Shown here: piece by piece, positions 44,698 through 55,668 of the stretch
Layout of the letters: every line of letters begins with the position of its first letter
How positions within the stretch are numbered: position 1 is the first letter of the stretch
Source: Hawksworthiomyces lignivorus
Taxonomy: Eukaryota; Ascomycota; Sordariomycetes; Ophiostomatales; Ophiostomataceae
DNA length: 64,000 nucleotides
Direction of reading: 5' to 3'
NCBI GenBank assembly: GCA_002917075.1
Contig: NTMA01000051.1
Coordinates: 62,001 to 126,000, forward strand
The notes under the pieces: generated by a model
Seen by the model: the letters and a program-made list of their open reading frames with translations, nothing else
Database searches by the model: none
Told to the model about the DNA's origin: nothing
Program-made: the position numbers and the translations under genes

Positions 44698-45331
44698 GAT
44701 TCTTGGTGTCGCTGCCTTCTCTGGCTTGACTCCGATGACATGCTGAGGCAAGTCGAGGATTCTGATTTCCTACTGCTGCACGCCATGCTGCTGTTCGCCA
44801 CCAACCTAGAGCTCGACGGCGAGCTATATTTACCACGGTCATACAAATGTGTAATCAACAAGCTTTGCTTAACTAGACCAGCATGAGGTGGAATGTCATT
44901 TTATTTTATCTTTTTTCATTTGAGTTGGCGCTGTATCCTTGGCTGCTTAAGAACGCTGAAACATCGATGTATACTTTTAAATGGCACACAAATAAGGAAA
45001 AGACGATACAAATTAATATGTCCGAAGGTATAAGCAATCCGTTTGACGCTTCAATAATCAACTTCCGCATCCCCGGGTATACTCATGCCGCATCTCTCTA
45101 TCAGATCGGTCACCCTAGCACTTGCGCACGGTGGAAATCTGAAAACCTCCCAAATCACAGCAACGACATTTACAAATATAGAAAAGAAGAAAGAAAACAA
45201 ACTGAGACCACATGGGTGGACAGGTGACATGATGGGAATACAGTGTAGCGGAATTGAGAAGAAAATATAGGAAAAAAAGGCAAGGCGCATGCCCAAGATC
45301 AACCCAGAAGCACATCCATGCCCGTAACCTC
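44698..45331. other. Convergent intergenic region
   Basis: Between the ends of the CDK8 gene (plus) and the ARF6-type gene (minus). Likely both 3' UTRs. Nothing else seen. Confidence 0.5.
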
Positions 45332-47070
<1,739 letters not shown>

Positions 47071-48357
47071 CTAGTTGCGGTACTCCACGACGAACCGCCG
47101 CTCTACCTCCTGCAAGGTGCCCGAATTCTCCTCTCCCTCAAACCGCAAGTTGACTTTGCCTGTCTCCTTGTCCGTGCTCATTACCTCCGCCTTGTAGAAG
47201 GTCGTGCTGTCCGGGTACAGCGCGAGTACCGTTTTCCCCGATTCCAGCTCGGACAGCTCCTGCCCGGGGGCCGGAAGTGGGATCATGTTGCTCGCGCTGG
47301 TGCGGTACTCCTGGCGAAGCTCCGGGGCCAGGTCTGGGTCCTCGTCCTTGACCTTGTACCGGCGCGACTTGCCTTCGCCGAGAACCTGCTGCACCTTGCC
47401 GAGGAACCATTCGGTGGTCTCATTAGCGTTTGCGGGCTTCGGCTTGAACACCACATCTTGACCCTTAACAAACATGACTTTTGACCGTTGCATCGCCGAG
47501 ACGCTGCTGCTGCTGGCCCCGCCAGGCCCCTGCGGCTCGACGCTGTCTGCTTTGACCGGCGTGTCTCGGTCGCCGCCGCCCCGGGGGGGCACGCTGTCGC
47601 GGTTTCCAGGCCGGTCGCCGCCGCCGCTGTTGGCGCTGCCGCCTTTCCGCGAATGGCTGCCGGCAGCTGGCGCATCGGTGTCCATCTCGTCGACCGGCCC
47701 GTCGAATTCGTAGGGGTCTTTTTCCCGTTCCTTTTCGCGCTCTTTTTCGCGCTCCTTCTCCTTCTCTTTTTCGCGCTCCTTCTCGCGCTCCTTTTCTTTC
47801 TCGCGCTGCTCGCGCTCCTTTTCCCGCTCCCGCTCCCGCTCCCGCTCCTTTTCCTTTTCCCTCTCTCTCTCCTTCTCCTTTTCCCGGTCACGCTCGCGCT
47901 CGCGCTCGCGCTCTCTCTCGCGCTCCTTTTCTCGCTCTCGCGTTCCGGCCCGGCCGGTGCTGCGAGAGAGCCCTGATCCCAGCAGGCCGGAGCGGGACGG
48001 TGTCGACATGCCCGTCTTCTGCTCAGCCTCTTCCTCCTTTCCCTTCTGGATGGCCCGGATCAGCTCGAGGTTGCCGATCAGGTTCTTGATGCTCTCGGAC
48101 ACGGCCTCGGACGACCGCACACCTTTGCGGAACAGGTCCTCCTGCTTGCGCTCTTCCGTCTCGATATTCATCGTGTCCGTGTTCTGCGCCATGAAGGTGT
48201 CTTGCGCAATGATCTTCTGCACATTGTCGTTGTCGGCGTTCTGCTGGTCGACAAAGTTTTTCAGCTCCTCCTTGATGCTGTGCCACAGCTGAAACTCCTC
48301 GCCCTGGCCGCCGTTCCTGTTGGGGCCGCGCGCGTTGCGGTTTCTCTGAGACGACAT
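47071..48357 (-). CDS. SAGA-associated factor 29 (SGF29)
   Basis: Intron-less, 428 residues. Start at 48357 (MSSQRNRNARG) is preferred over an upstream in-frame ATG at 48453. Residues 20-115 are helical, the part that binds the SAGA/ADA core. A tandem tudor (SGF29/DUF1325) domain fills about 290-428: VKGQDVVFKPKP, WFLGKVQQVLGEGKSRRYKVKD, then VLALYPDSTTFYKAEVMS and LRFEGEENSGTLQEVERRFV. This domain reads methylated H3K4 and positions the Gcn5 acetyltransferase. Between the two lies a remarkable mixed-charge tract of Arg, Glu and Lys (residues 138-213, 47719-47940) and a Ser/Gly/Pro-rich linker. The tract is far longer than in animal or yeast SGF29 as I know them; its role is unknown. Confidence 0.9.
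   Translation of the reverse strand: MSSQRNRNARGPNRNGGQGEEFQLWHSIKEELKNFVDQQNADNDNVQKIIAQDTFMAQNTDTMNIETEERKQEDLFRKGVRSSEAVSESIKNLIGNLELIRAIQKGKEEEAEQKTGMSTPSRSGLLGSGLSRSTGRAGTREREKERERERERERERDREKEKEREREKEKEREREREREKEREQREKEKEREKEREKEKEKEREKEREKEREKDPYEFDGPVDEMDTDAPAAGSHSRKGGSANSGGGDRPGNRDSVPPRGGGDRDTPVKADSVEPQGPGGASSSSVSAMQRSKVMFVKGQDVVFKPKPANANETTEWFLGKVQQVLGEGKSRRYKVKDEDPDLAPELRQEYRTSASNMIPLPAPGQELSELESGKTVLALYPDSTTFYKAEVMSTDKETGKVNLRFEGEENSGTLQEVERRFVVEYRN
47719..47940 (-). repeat. Mixed-charge Arg/Glu/Lys low-complexity repeat in SGF29
   Basis: Irregular in-frame repeats of RE, KE, ERE and EKE encode about 75 residues that contain almost only Arg, Lys and Glu, with a few Asp and Gln. 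On the plus strand the same DNA reads as CTTTTTCGCGCTC-like units. The repeat is likely to expand and contract by slippage. Confidence 0.85.
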
Positions 48358-48492
48358 TGTGCTGGTGAATTCCTGCGCAAGCAGGAAAAGCTCGGATCTC
48401 TGCCTTTGGTGCGTGACTTCTGGAATAGGGCAACAAACGACGCGGTTGGCCAAGTGTGCAAGACCCGGTCGCTATGTTTTCCGCATCCAATG

Positions 48493-48501
48493 TACTCCGT
48501 A
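48493..48501 (-). repeat. TACGGAGTA nonamer, copy 2
   Basis: Complement orientation; lies about 130 bp upstream of the SGF29 start codon. Confidence 0.5.
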
Positions 48502-49133
48502 GGTCTGACTCGAGAAGGTATGAGAACCGCGTCTCCTCCGCTCGCCGCTCGATCCGAATCGAATAGGTGGGTGGCCCGCCGTTGGAACAGGGTTCTGGCT
48601 GGCAGGCTCTCTTCTTATTCAGCAGAACCTGCTCACTCCTTCTAAAACGATCGTGTTAATATGAATGCCCCAAAAGTAAAACAAGTAAGTCAGAGGAAAT
48701 TGGGGCGACAGCTCTGAGAGAACAGAGCAGCCGTGATTTTCCTCGCGTAAAGCGTAGTGAAGCAAGACGCGGTGTAGAACAACAAAACGAAGCTATACAG
48801 AGTCGTCATATTTCTCCTTTCCCCACTTACGCTTTCAACCGGGGCGCGCCAGATAGTTTGCGGCTTCAGAGCGAAATATCAAAATAAGCGTCACAAATAT
48901 AATCTCCAAGAGGGAAAACTTCCCAAAGCCGACTTTGTAGGGATAAGAAGGTCCTGCACAGGACCAATTTTGTGACGGAGCCTGCAGAAGAAGAAATAAG
49001 AGCAGCTGTGGACGGGTTATGCGGAAGTGGAGAATGCGACGACAGGCCATCGCGGGGAGCAGCTCCAGGCACAAATTGGCGGCAGAAAATTAGGCGGTGA
49101 GATAGCTGCCATTGTCGAAGCTGTTACGCTGTG

Positions 49134-49142
49134 TACGGAGTA
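49134..49142 (+). repeat. TACGGAGTA nonamer, copy 3
   Basis: Direct orientation, 33 bp from copy 4. Confidence 0.5.
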
Positions 49143-49166
49143 AAATTACAATAATGAGTTGCTCTA

Positions 49167-49175
49167 TACGGAGTA
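49167..49175 (+). repeat. TACGGAGTA nonamer, copy 4
   Basis: Direct orientation, followed by CTG; downstream of the mucin-like gene's stop codon. Confidence 0.5.
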
Positions 49176-49374
49176 CTGTCAAGCCCACTGTAGTAAGGCT
49201 ACAATAGCCCATAAGCAACCGCTCAACCTAGCCAAGCAGCCCTGGATCCTATGAAGGCATATGGGACAAATACACAGTATGCTGCTAATTATGTGACTAA
49301 TCTAGCTTCCTTTTGCACCACTAAGCTATTGTACGTCCTTCAGCTTTTAATATCTCCAAATTGAAATCCGAAGC

Positions 49375-52300
49375 CTACGTTCCATAGTAGCCACCGCCCT
49401 GCCAGCATTGTGTCATCGCATTGTAATCGGTATGCGTTGAATACTGCGTTTGGCTGTTGTATTCTTATCAGTTTCTTTCTTGCGTCGACACCAAAGTAGG
49501 AGCTATTTGAAAGAACGGTCTTACCCAACCCAGATCGTCGCCCAGGTATTGTATGTCACATATTGAACTTGGTATTGGGTCTGGGGAGGCCCTTGGTAGA
49601 TATACGTTATAGTCGGTATGCTGTCGTCGTCGCAGACGGTTTGGGCCGGAGGTATACTGTTTTCGGTGGTTAGTCTTTACAAACAGAAGCTACAAAAGTA
49701 GATGCTGATAGCGGCGTTCCGCATTTCTTACAGAGTCGTCGTGACAGTATAGAAGTCTACACAGAGTCTGTTAGTGCCAGAGATCTTGGCCTTGCTTCTC
49801 CAGATCCGACTCACCATCTTCGGTCACGGTCGAAGCCGGTGCGGTTGAAGTGACTGTAGATGTGTACGTGTACGTCGTCTCGACCACGGTGCTCGTCACA
49901 TCTTGTATTCTTAGAAGGGCCCGCGGAGCTATCGGTGGAAAAAAGAGCGACTGTTACCAGAGCATTCTTCAAAATAGTATGTACAATGTTGGGAGACTCA
50001 CCAACTGTGGACGCTGATACCAAGGTAGCCGTTTCGAGTCCGAACGTTTCCGAGTCCATTTCGATATCTGCTGAGTTTCTGCCTCTCCCGCCATGAGAAC
50101 CTCCGCCTCCGTTGTTATTTCCCCCCTGTCCAGAACCTCCACCATGTCCTTGACCACCTCCATTGCCGCCGTTATTGCCGCTGCCGCCGCCGCTACCGCT
50201 GCCTGGTTCATGTCTCTCTCCGCCACCCCCTCCTCCGTTATGGTTTCCGTTCCCATTCCCACCTCCACCTCCACCACCACGCCCTGGCTGGTTGGAGGGA
50301 GGGTTCGTAACGCGAGGAGGTTCCTGGGGTCGTGTCGTTGGCTGCTGCCCCCCTCGGTTGGGCTGGCTCTGAGGAGGCCCGCTATGGTTCTCTCCTCCGT
50401 TGTTGCCACCCCCATTTCCGCCGCCGCCACGCCCGGGCTGATTTTGAGGAGGGCTGGTGTTTCGTGGAGGTTCTTGTGGCCGTGTCGTCGGCTGCTGTCC
50501 GCCGCGATTTTCCCCTCCGTTGTTTCCACCTCCATTCCCCCCACCATGGCCCGGCTGGTTCCCCGGGGGGCTCGTGTTATGTGGAGGCTCTTGCGGCCGC
50601 GTTGTCGGCTGCTGTCCTCCTCGATTCTCGCCTCCGTTGTTGCCATTCCCCTCGTTTCCATTCCCGCCCCCTCCGCCACGGCCCGGCTGGTTCCCCGGAG
50701 GGCTGGTATTCCGCGGAGGCTCTTGCGGCCGCGTCGTGGGTTGTTGCCCGCCGCGGTTAGGTTGGCTCGAGGGAGGCTCTTGTGGTCGTGTGGTAGGAGG
50801 TTCTCGCGGTTGCGAGGTAGGAGGATCACGTGGTCGTGTCGTTGGAGGTTCCCTCGGCTGTGTGGTGGGGGGCTCTTGTGGCCGCGTGGTTGGGGGATCC
50901 CGTGGCCGTGTAGTCGGAGGCTCCTGCGGCCGTGTTGTGGGGGACTCTTGTGGTCGTGAGGTAGGAGGATCCCGTGGCCGTGTGGTTGGAGGTTCCCGCG
51001 GCTGTGTGGTAGGAGGCTCCTGCGGTCGTGTTGTCGGCTGTTGCCCGCCTCGGTTGGGCTGGCTTGAAGTTGGCTCACGGCCACCTCCTCCCTCTGTTGG
51101 GCGCGAAGAGCTCCGCGGCGATGACTCATGCCTTGAAGACGTTGGCGAAGCAGACGAGCCGCCGCCCCCGCGACCAGGCTGACTTGTAACAGGTGGTGGG
51201 CCTCTGTCGGGCGGGCTTGATGTGTGCACCGGAGGTGGCTCCTGGCTGGTATTGGGTGGCGACTCGTGAGGCGGCGTCTTATGGGATGTGGACGACCCTG
51301 GAGGCGGTAAGTCATGGTGCGAGGATGATGTCGGCGGCTGGCTGGGCGGCCGCGAGGTCACCGTAGTATGATCTGGAGGTTGCGGTTGCGATGTTGGAAT
51401 CTGCCTCGGCGTAGAGACGGAGCTGCTACCGCCAGGAGGTCCGCTGGAATGAGGAGGAGGTTCGTGAGACGATGTTGGCCGCATCGGCTCTCCGCTTCCG
51501 CCGCGTGGCCGCGAAGACGTAGGTTCTCCGCACGGCCCCCCTCCTCGGCATTGCGTGTATGATGTGCTGCCAGGCGGTATCGATGATGGAGGGGTATATG
51601 AAGTTGGTGGCGGACGCGTAGTCGGCCGGTTCGGAGATGTAGACGTAGACGGGTGGTTAGGGGTGCTCCAAGTCGATGTCCGCGTGTGATGAGGATGCTC
51701 CGAGGTCGGGGACGGGTGTGTGTAGGTCCAACTCCCGCTCGTGTACCATGGCCGGCACTCGCTGCATCTAGACGGTTGTGGAGTATACGGAGGTGGTCTG
51801 TCAACCGTAGGTGGGACCCATGTTGCTGGCCAGTGGCAGTATGCATCCAGGCCGACTGTTGTCTGGTAGTAATTCGTAATAACGCCATTTGTCTGCCAGC
51901 GCTCGATCACCGTAGAGATGATAGACGTTGGCCCAGGAATGAAGTCCACGACAGTTTGTGTCGGAGCATTACAGTACGCGGTCTTTGTGCTGGCGTCCTC
52001 GATAACTGTCTCAGTCTCTACAATGTCGTGGGTTTCGGCTGCGTAGAGTATCTATCAGCACGCGAGGAAATAAAATCAACCGAAACGAATCTTGAAGCAA
52101 CGATGATTTAGAGGAGAGTGCGGTCTTACTCGAGGCTGGTGGTACGGTTGTAACTCCTACGTATTCTGTCGGTGTCACCTAGAACTCTGTCAACTTCCCT
52201 GCAAATCTTTTGGTAGAATAATATCATGGCATTTCGCCTTGCACGTACGGTAACGACAACAATTCCCTGGTTCCCGACGGTAACTTTGAATTGTCTCTGG

Positions 52301-52853
52301 GAAGCAAAGTCGAAATCCTGGGACTGCAGAATAATCGTATAATTGCCAGTCTGCATCTGAGAATATGTAATGTTGCTACACAACAATCAAGGAGAACTTC
52401 AGCAACGAGAGCATGCACAACTACGGACTTGGGGAACTAAATTGCTGCCTTACCATTGAGATGTTTGCTGAGCGTCGTCTGGCTGAGTCTCGATTTCCGA
52501 ACAGTTGTACTCTGTACCGTCTGGGGCAAGGAAAATGGGCGTGATGAAGCCATCTTGGCAACCTGTGCATATAAGTCATTAATAATGACGAAGTAAGTCG
52601 CAGAGGTGAATTTTGCATCAAAACTGGAAGTAGAAATGATAGAATGCCAGACCTGGGTCCGATGCTCGTACGTACCATCAAAGATAGAGTGAAAAGTAAA
52701 CGAGTCTTGGGAATTCCCATCAACCAAATATGAGCCACCATCTGTATAATCCAATCCTGTGCAGTTGCAAGATTGAGCTGTGCCTATTGCCGGGAGCAAC
52801 AGCAATAGCAGAATCCCAAAAAGGGATCTGCTACTGCGCAGCGAGGTGGCCAT
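49375..52853 (-). CDS. Secreted mucin-like repeat protein (wall/adhesin-like)
   Basis: Nine exons, complement(join(49375..49453,49525..49656,49732..49756,49815..49928,50002..52038,52130..52178,52249..52375,52454..52562,52676..52853)), 949 residues; all phases agree. A signal peptide (LFGILLLLLLPAIGTAQS) is followed by a Cys-containing N-terminal domain (SCNCTGLDYTDGGSYLVDGN, then GCQDGFITPIFLAPDG) typical of a family of fungal secreted proteins. The large exon encodes Pro/Thr/Ser-rich mucin-like sequence with two repeat types: 11 units of eight residues (TTRPQEPP, TTQPREPP, TTRPRDPP) and four larger units of about 40 residues with Gly/Asn-rich ends. The C-terminus (TCSTVVET, QTQYQVQYV, CWQGGGYYG) is again structured. 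Extracellular, probably O-glycosylated and cell-wall associated; a role in adhesion or surface properties is inference. No GPI signal is obvious. Confidence 0.85.
50210..50760 (-). repeat. Four long tandem repeats in the mucin-like protein
   Basis: Four units of about 40 codons share the plan GGQQPTTRPQEPP, then NTSPP or close, then NQPGRGGGG, then a Gly/Asn-rich tail (for example NGGENR). Units differ mainly in the Gly/Asn tail length. The repetition is visible at both DNA and protein level. It lies next to the shorter eight-residue repeats. Confidence 0.8.
50770..51036 (-). repeat. Eleven 24-bp repeats (TTRPxxPP) in the mucin-like protein
   Basis: Eleven consecutive 24-bp units encode the octapeptide pattern TT(R/Q)P(Q/R)(E/D)PP with minor variants (TSRPQESP, TSQPREPP). 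Third-codon positions vary between units, so the array is not very recent, though parts of it are nearly identical. Thr and Pro content suggests dense O-glycosylation. Confidence 0.8.
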
Positions 52854-53976
52854 GTCTACGGCTCATTTGAAAAGGAATCATAGACTCGTTCAGACACAGC
52901 AGGCAAAGCACACCTCTTTCTATTTTCCATCAAGGCGGCCTGTCGTCTTTTAAACTACCTTCAGCAACTCCAGGAAAGTAGAGATGTCGCAGAGAGCTCT
53001 AATATACGTTTCTATTTTTGCCGTTGCTACTTTGAGGGGGGTTATTATGGTTCGTCCCAGCACCACAATGAATGACACTGATGTTCAATCTAGACCAAAG
53101 CAGTGTACGATTGCAAGAATTAAGACATATTACGATGACATAGATTCAGCCTATGGAACCAGGTTCCGGGAGCGCAAATATGATGGGCAAATATCACAAT
53201 ATTTAGGATGTGCGCGATCATGTTGACCATCCAAGCACCAAAAATATTGAGCCAGCCAGAGGCGAAGTGTAAAGTATATTTAGTGGAGCAAGGTCACCAT
53301 GGAAAGCCAAAGCAAGTTGAAAAATGTCGAGCAGCCACATGGCAATTAACCTGGCTCGCCTGGTAATATGCGATTCGCTAGATGGAGATGCATTTTTCTT
53401 GAGCAAAAAAGTGGATGCATTTTGCCTGAAAAATATACCAAGCCCGGCTGGAACTACGAGTATGCCTAGGAAATCCAGCTGCTTCATTCTGCAGACCTCT
53501 GTCACAAGACAATATGAAGCGGAAATTGTGTGGGATTTTCAGCCGTCGCAAAGATAAAGTTGTGCGGCGCAGCAAATATTTTGCCTCCGTTTCTTCTTGT
53601 TCGTCCGTCCATCCGTTCGTGCGTTTGTTTCTTCTTCTGAGATCTCCGAAGCAAATTGCCTAAGAAGAAAAAGAAAAAAGGTTTAATAGAGCAAGCATAA
53701 CTACAGTATGTGTTGCAGTGTCTATATCGTATTAAGGAAAATTCGTAATAGGACCCCAAAATACAGGCCGAATGGACGCCAAGCTCTGGCTTGTTTATTA
53801 AGTTTTTGTTTGCATATTTTCTTTAGTTTTCTGTGGGTCTATTATTCAGCCGCCTGCAACGCTAAGTGTCTGGTAAGATCATTACGTCGTGCGCATCGAT
53901 TACTGCGCGCAGTTCTTCCGGACGCGATGCAAAAACCAAACTTTTCTTGTTTGGGCAGCCTCTTCCGCTCAGCACC
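52854..53976. other. Divergent intergenic region
   Basis: Promoters of the mucin-like gene (leftward) and the PPIL4-type gene (rightward). An 80-codon plus-strand open frame at 52984-53226 begins with a hydrophobic segment but has no support. Nothing else seen. Confidence 0.45.
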
Positions 53977-55668
53977 ATGTCCGTTCTCTTAGAGACAAGC
54001 CAAGGCGACATCGTAATCGATCTTCTCGTCGACTACACCCCAAAATTATGTGAAAAGTAAGTCACGGCGCTGTTCTTGCTGTTGTCGCATGGCGAATCCT
54101 CTTTCCTACGTCTTCCCGCAGTCACTCCTGGGTCTTATTGCTGACCGAATTCTAGCTTTCTGAAGCTCTGCAAACTCAAGTATTACAACTTCTCTCCCAT
54201 CCATTCGATCCAAAAGTCATTTTCGTTCCAAACCGGTGACCCCCTTGGGCCGCTCTCTTCAGACTCCGATGGCGGCTCTTCGGTATGGGGCCTCCTGTCC
54301 TCCGACCCTGCAAAACGAACCTTTCCAGCACTCTTCCATCCCAAGTTGAAGCACCTTGAACGAGGAACTGTAGGCATGGCTACCGTCCCACACCCTTCCA
54401 ACCCAGATGTGCGGCTGGCCGCGTCGCAATTCATCGTCACGCTAGGGGACAACACAGATTATCTGGACGGCAAGTCGGCGATTTTCGGCAAGGTAGTGGA
54501 AGGCTTTGACGTCTTGGAAAAGATCAACAATGCCATCGTGGACCCTAATGGCCTTCCCCTCGTAGACATCCGCATCAAGCATACGGTCGTGCTGGACGAT
54601 CCGTATCCCGACCCCGACGGTCTACGAGAGCCGAGCAGCTCTCCGCCCCCTTCTCGCGCACAGCTGGCGACGGTTCGCATAGGAGAGGATGAGCAAGAAG
54701 ACCTCGGTAAAGATGATGCAGGTGACGAAGAGAAGGCTGCCCAGCTGGAGGAGACCCGGCGCGAGCGAGAGGCGCGGGCACAGGCGCTGACGCTCGAGAT
54801 GATGGGCGATCTGCCATTTGCCGAGGTCAAGCCTCCCGAGAATGTCCTCTTCGTCTGCAAGCTGAACCCCGTCACCCAAGACTCCGACTTGGAGCTCATT
54901 TTCAGCCGGTTCGGTAAAATTCTATCGTGCGAAGTCATCCGCGATCACAAGACCGGCGACAGTCTCCAGTACGCCTTTATCGAGTTTGAAGAGAAGAGCG
55001 CGTGCGAAGCGGCATACTTCAAAATGCAAGATGTTTTGATCGACGACCGGCGGATCCACGTAGATTTTAGCCAGAGCGTGAGCAAGCTGAGCGACGCCTG
55101 GCGGAGCGAGACGAACAGCAAGCGGCAAAAGCAAGCTCGCGGGAAAGGCGGCTGGGGTGGGATTCGCGAGCTGGAGAAATGGCGCAAGTACCGCAACGAA
55201 GATGATGATGATGAGCCGCCATATGAGATGGTCCATGATGAAGAAGAAATGAAAGGCCGGCACGAAAAAATCAGTAGTGGGTGGAAATCTACCGCCCGAG
55301 ACGAAGATTTGAGGTCGACGCAGCGTAAGGGTGAAAACAGGGAAGACTTCAGACGCACCCATAGGGACAGGGATCATTACAAAACCAGAGACAGGAATCC
55401 GGATTACAGGAGAGATGGCGACAGAGATCGAGAGAGGCAGAGGTATAATGACGATGTGAGAGGAGGGCGGCGGGAAAGGAGCAGGGATAGAGACAATAAC
55501 GGTCGCCGAGACCAGAATCGACGAAGTGGCCAGGCGGACAAAAGGTCATACTCAGGCACACGGAGCCGCAGCCCTCGGCAAGACCGATCTTACAATAACT
55601 TAGATAGCAGAGGGGATCCCAAGAGGATAGGAGCTGATCGACGCGAGCGTTTTTCCAGACGCGAGTAA
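53977..55668 (+). CDS. PPIL4-type nuclear peptidyl-prolyl isomerase (cyclophilin with RRM)
   Basis: Two exons, join(53977..54056,54156..55668), 530 residues; the intron (GTAAGT...TCTAG, 99 nt) is phase 2. The N-terminal cyclophilin domain (1-165) begins [17 protein letters not shown] and has FSFQTGDP and [18 protein letters not shown]; compared with CypA, the active-site Arg, Trp and His positions are replaced (His by Ser in [10 protein letters not shown]), so isomerase activity may be weak. An RRM follows at about 250-330 ([12 protein letters not shown] and YAFIEFEE are RNP motifs), and an Arg/Asp-rich tail (about 380-530) resembles splicing-factor RS tails. Human PPIL4 has the same order. 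Nuclear, linked to pre-mRNA processing. Start at 53977 is in good context. Confidence 0.93.

Larger units (their letters stand above)
48358..49374. other. Intergenic region with two TACGGAGTA copies and an inverted repeat
   Basis: Promoter of SGF29 and 3' UTR of the mucin-like gene. It holds three of the window's four copies of the nonamer TACGGAGTA: 48493-48501 (as the complement), 49134-49142 and 49167-49175. Near 48950-48966 is a short inverted repeat GGTCCTG-CA-CAGGACC. No gene seen. Confidence 0.5.

Noticed and set aside
49969..51315. 448-codon open frame in another frame of the mucin-like exon (and a 288-codon plus-strand frame at 50093-50959)
   Set aside because: They are shadows of the repeat DNA; only the frame used has conserved N- and C-terminal parts joined by correct splice sites.
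52984..53226. 80-codon plus-strand frame with an N-terminal hydrophobic stretch
   Set aside because: The hydrophobic part is short and the rest lacks features of a mature secreted protein.
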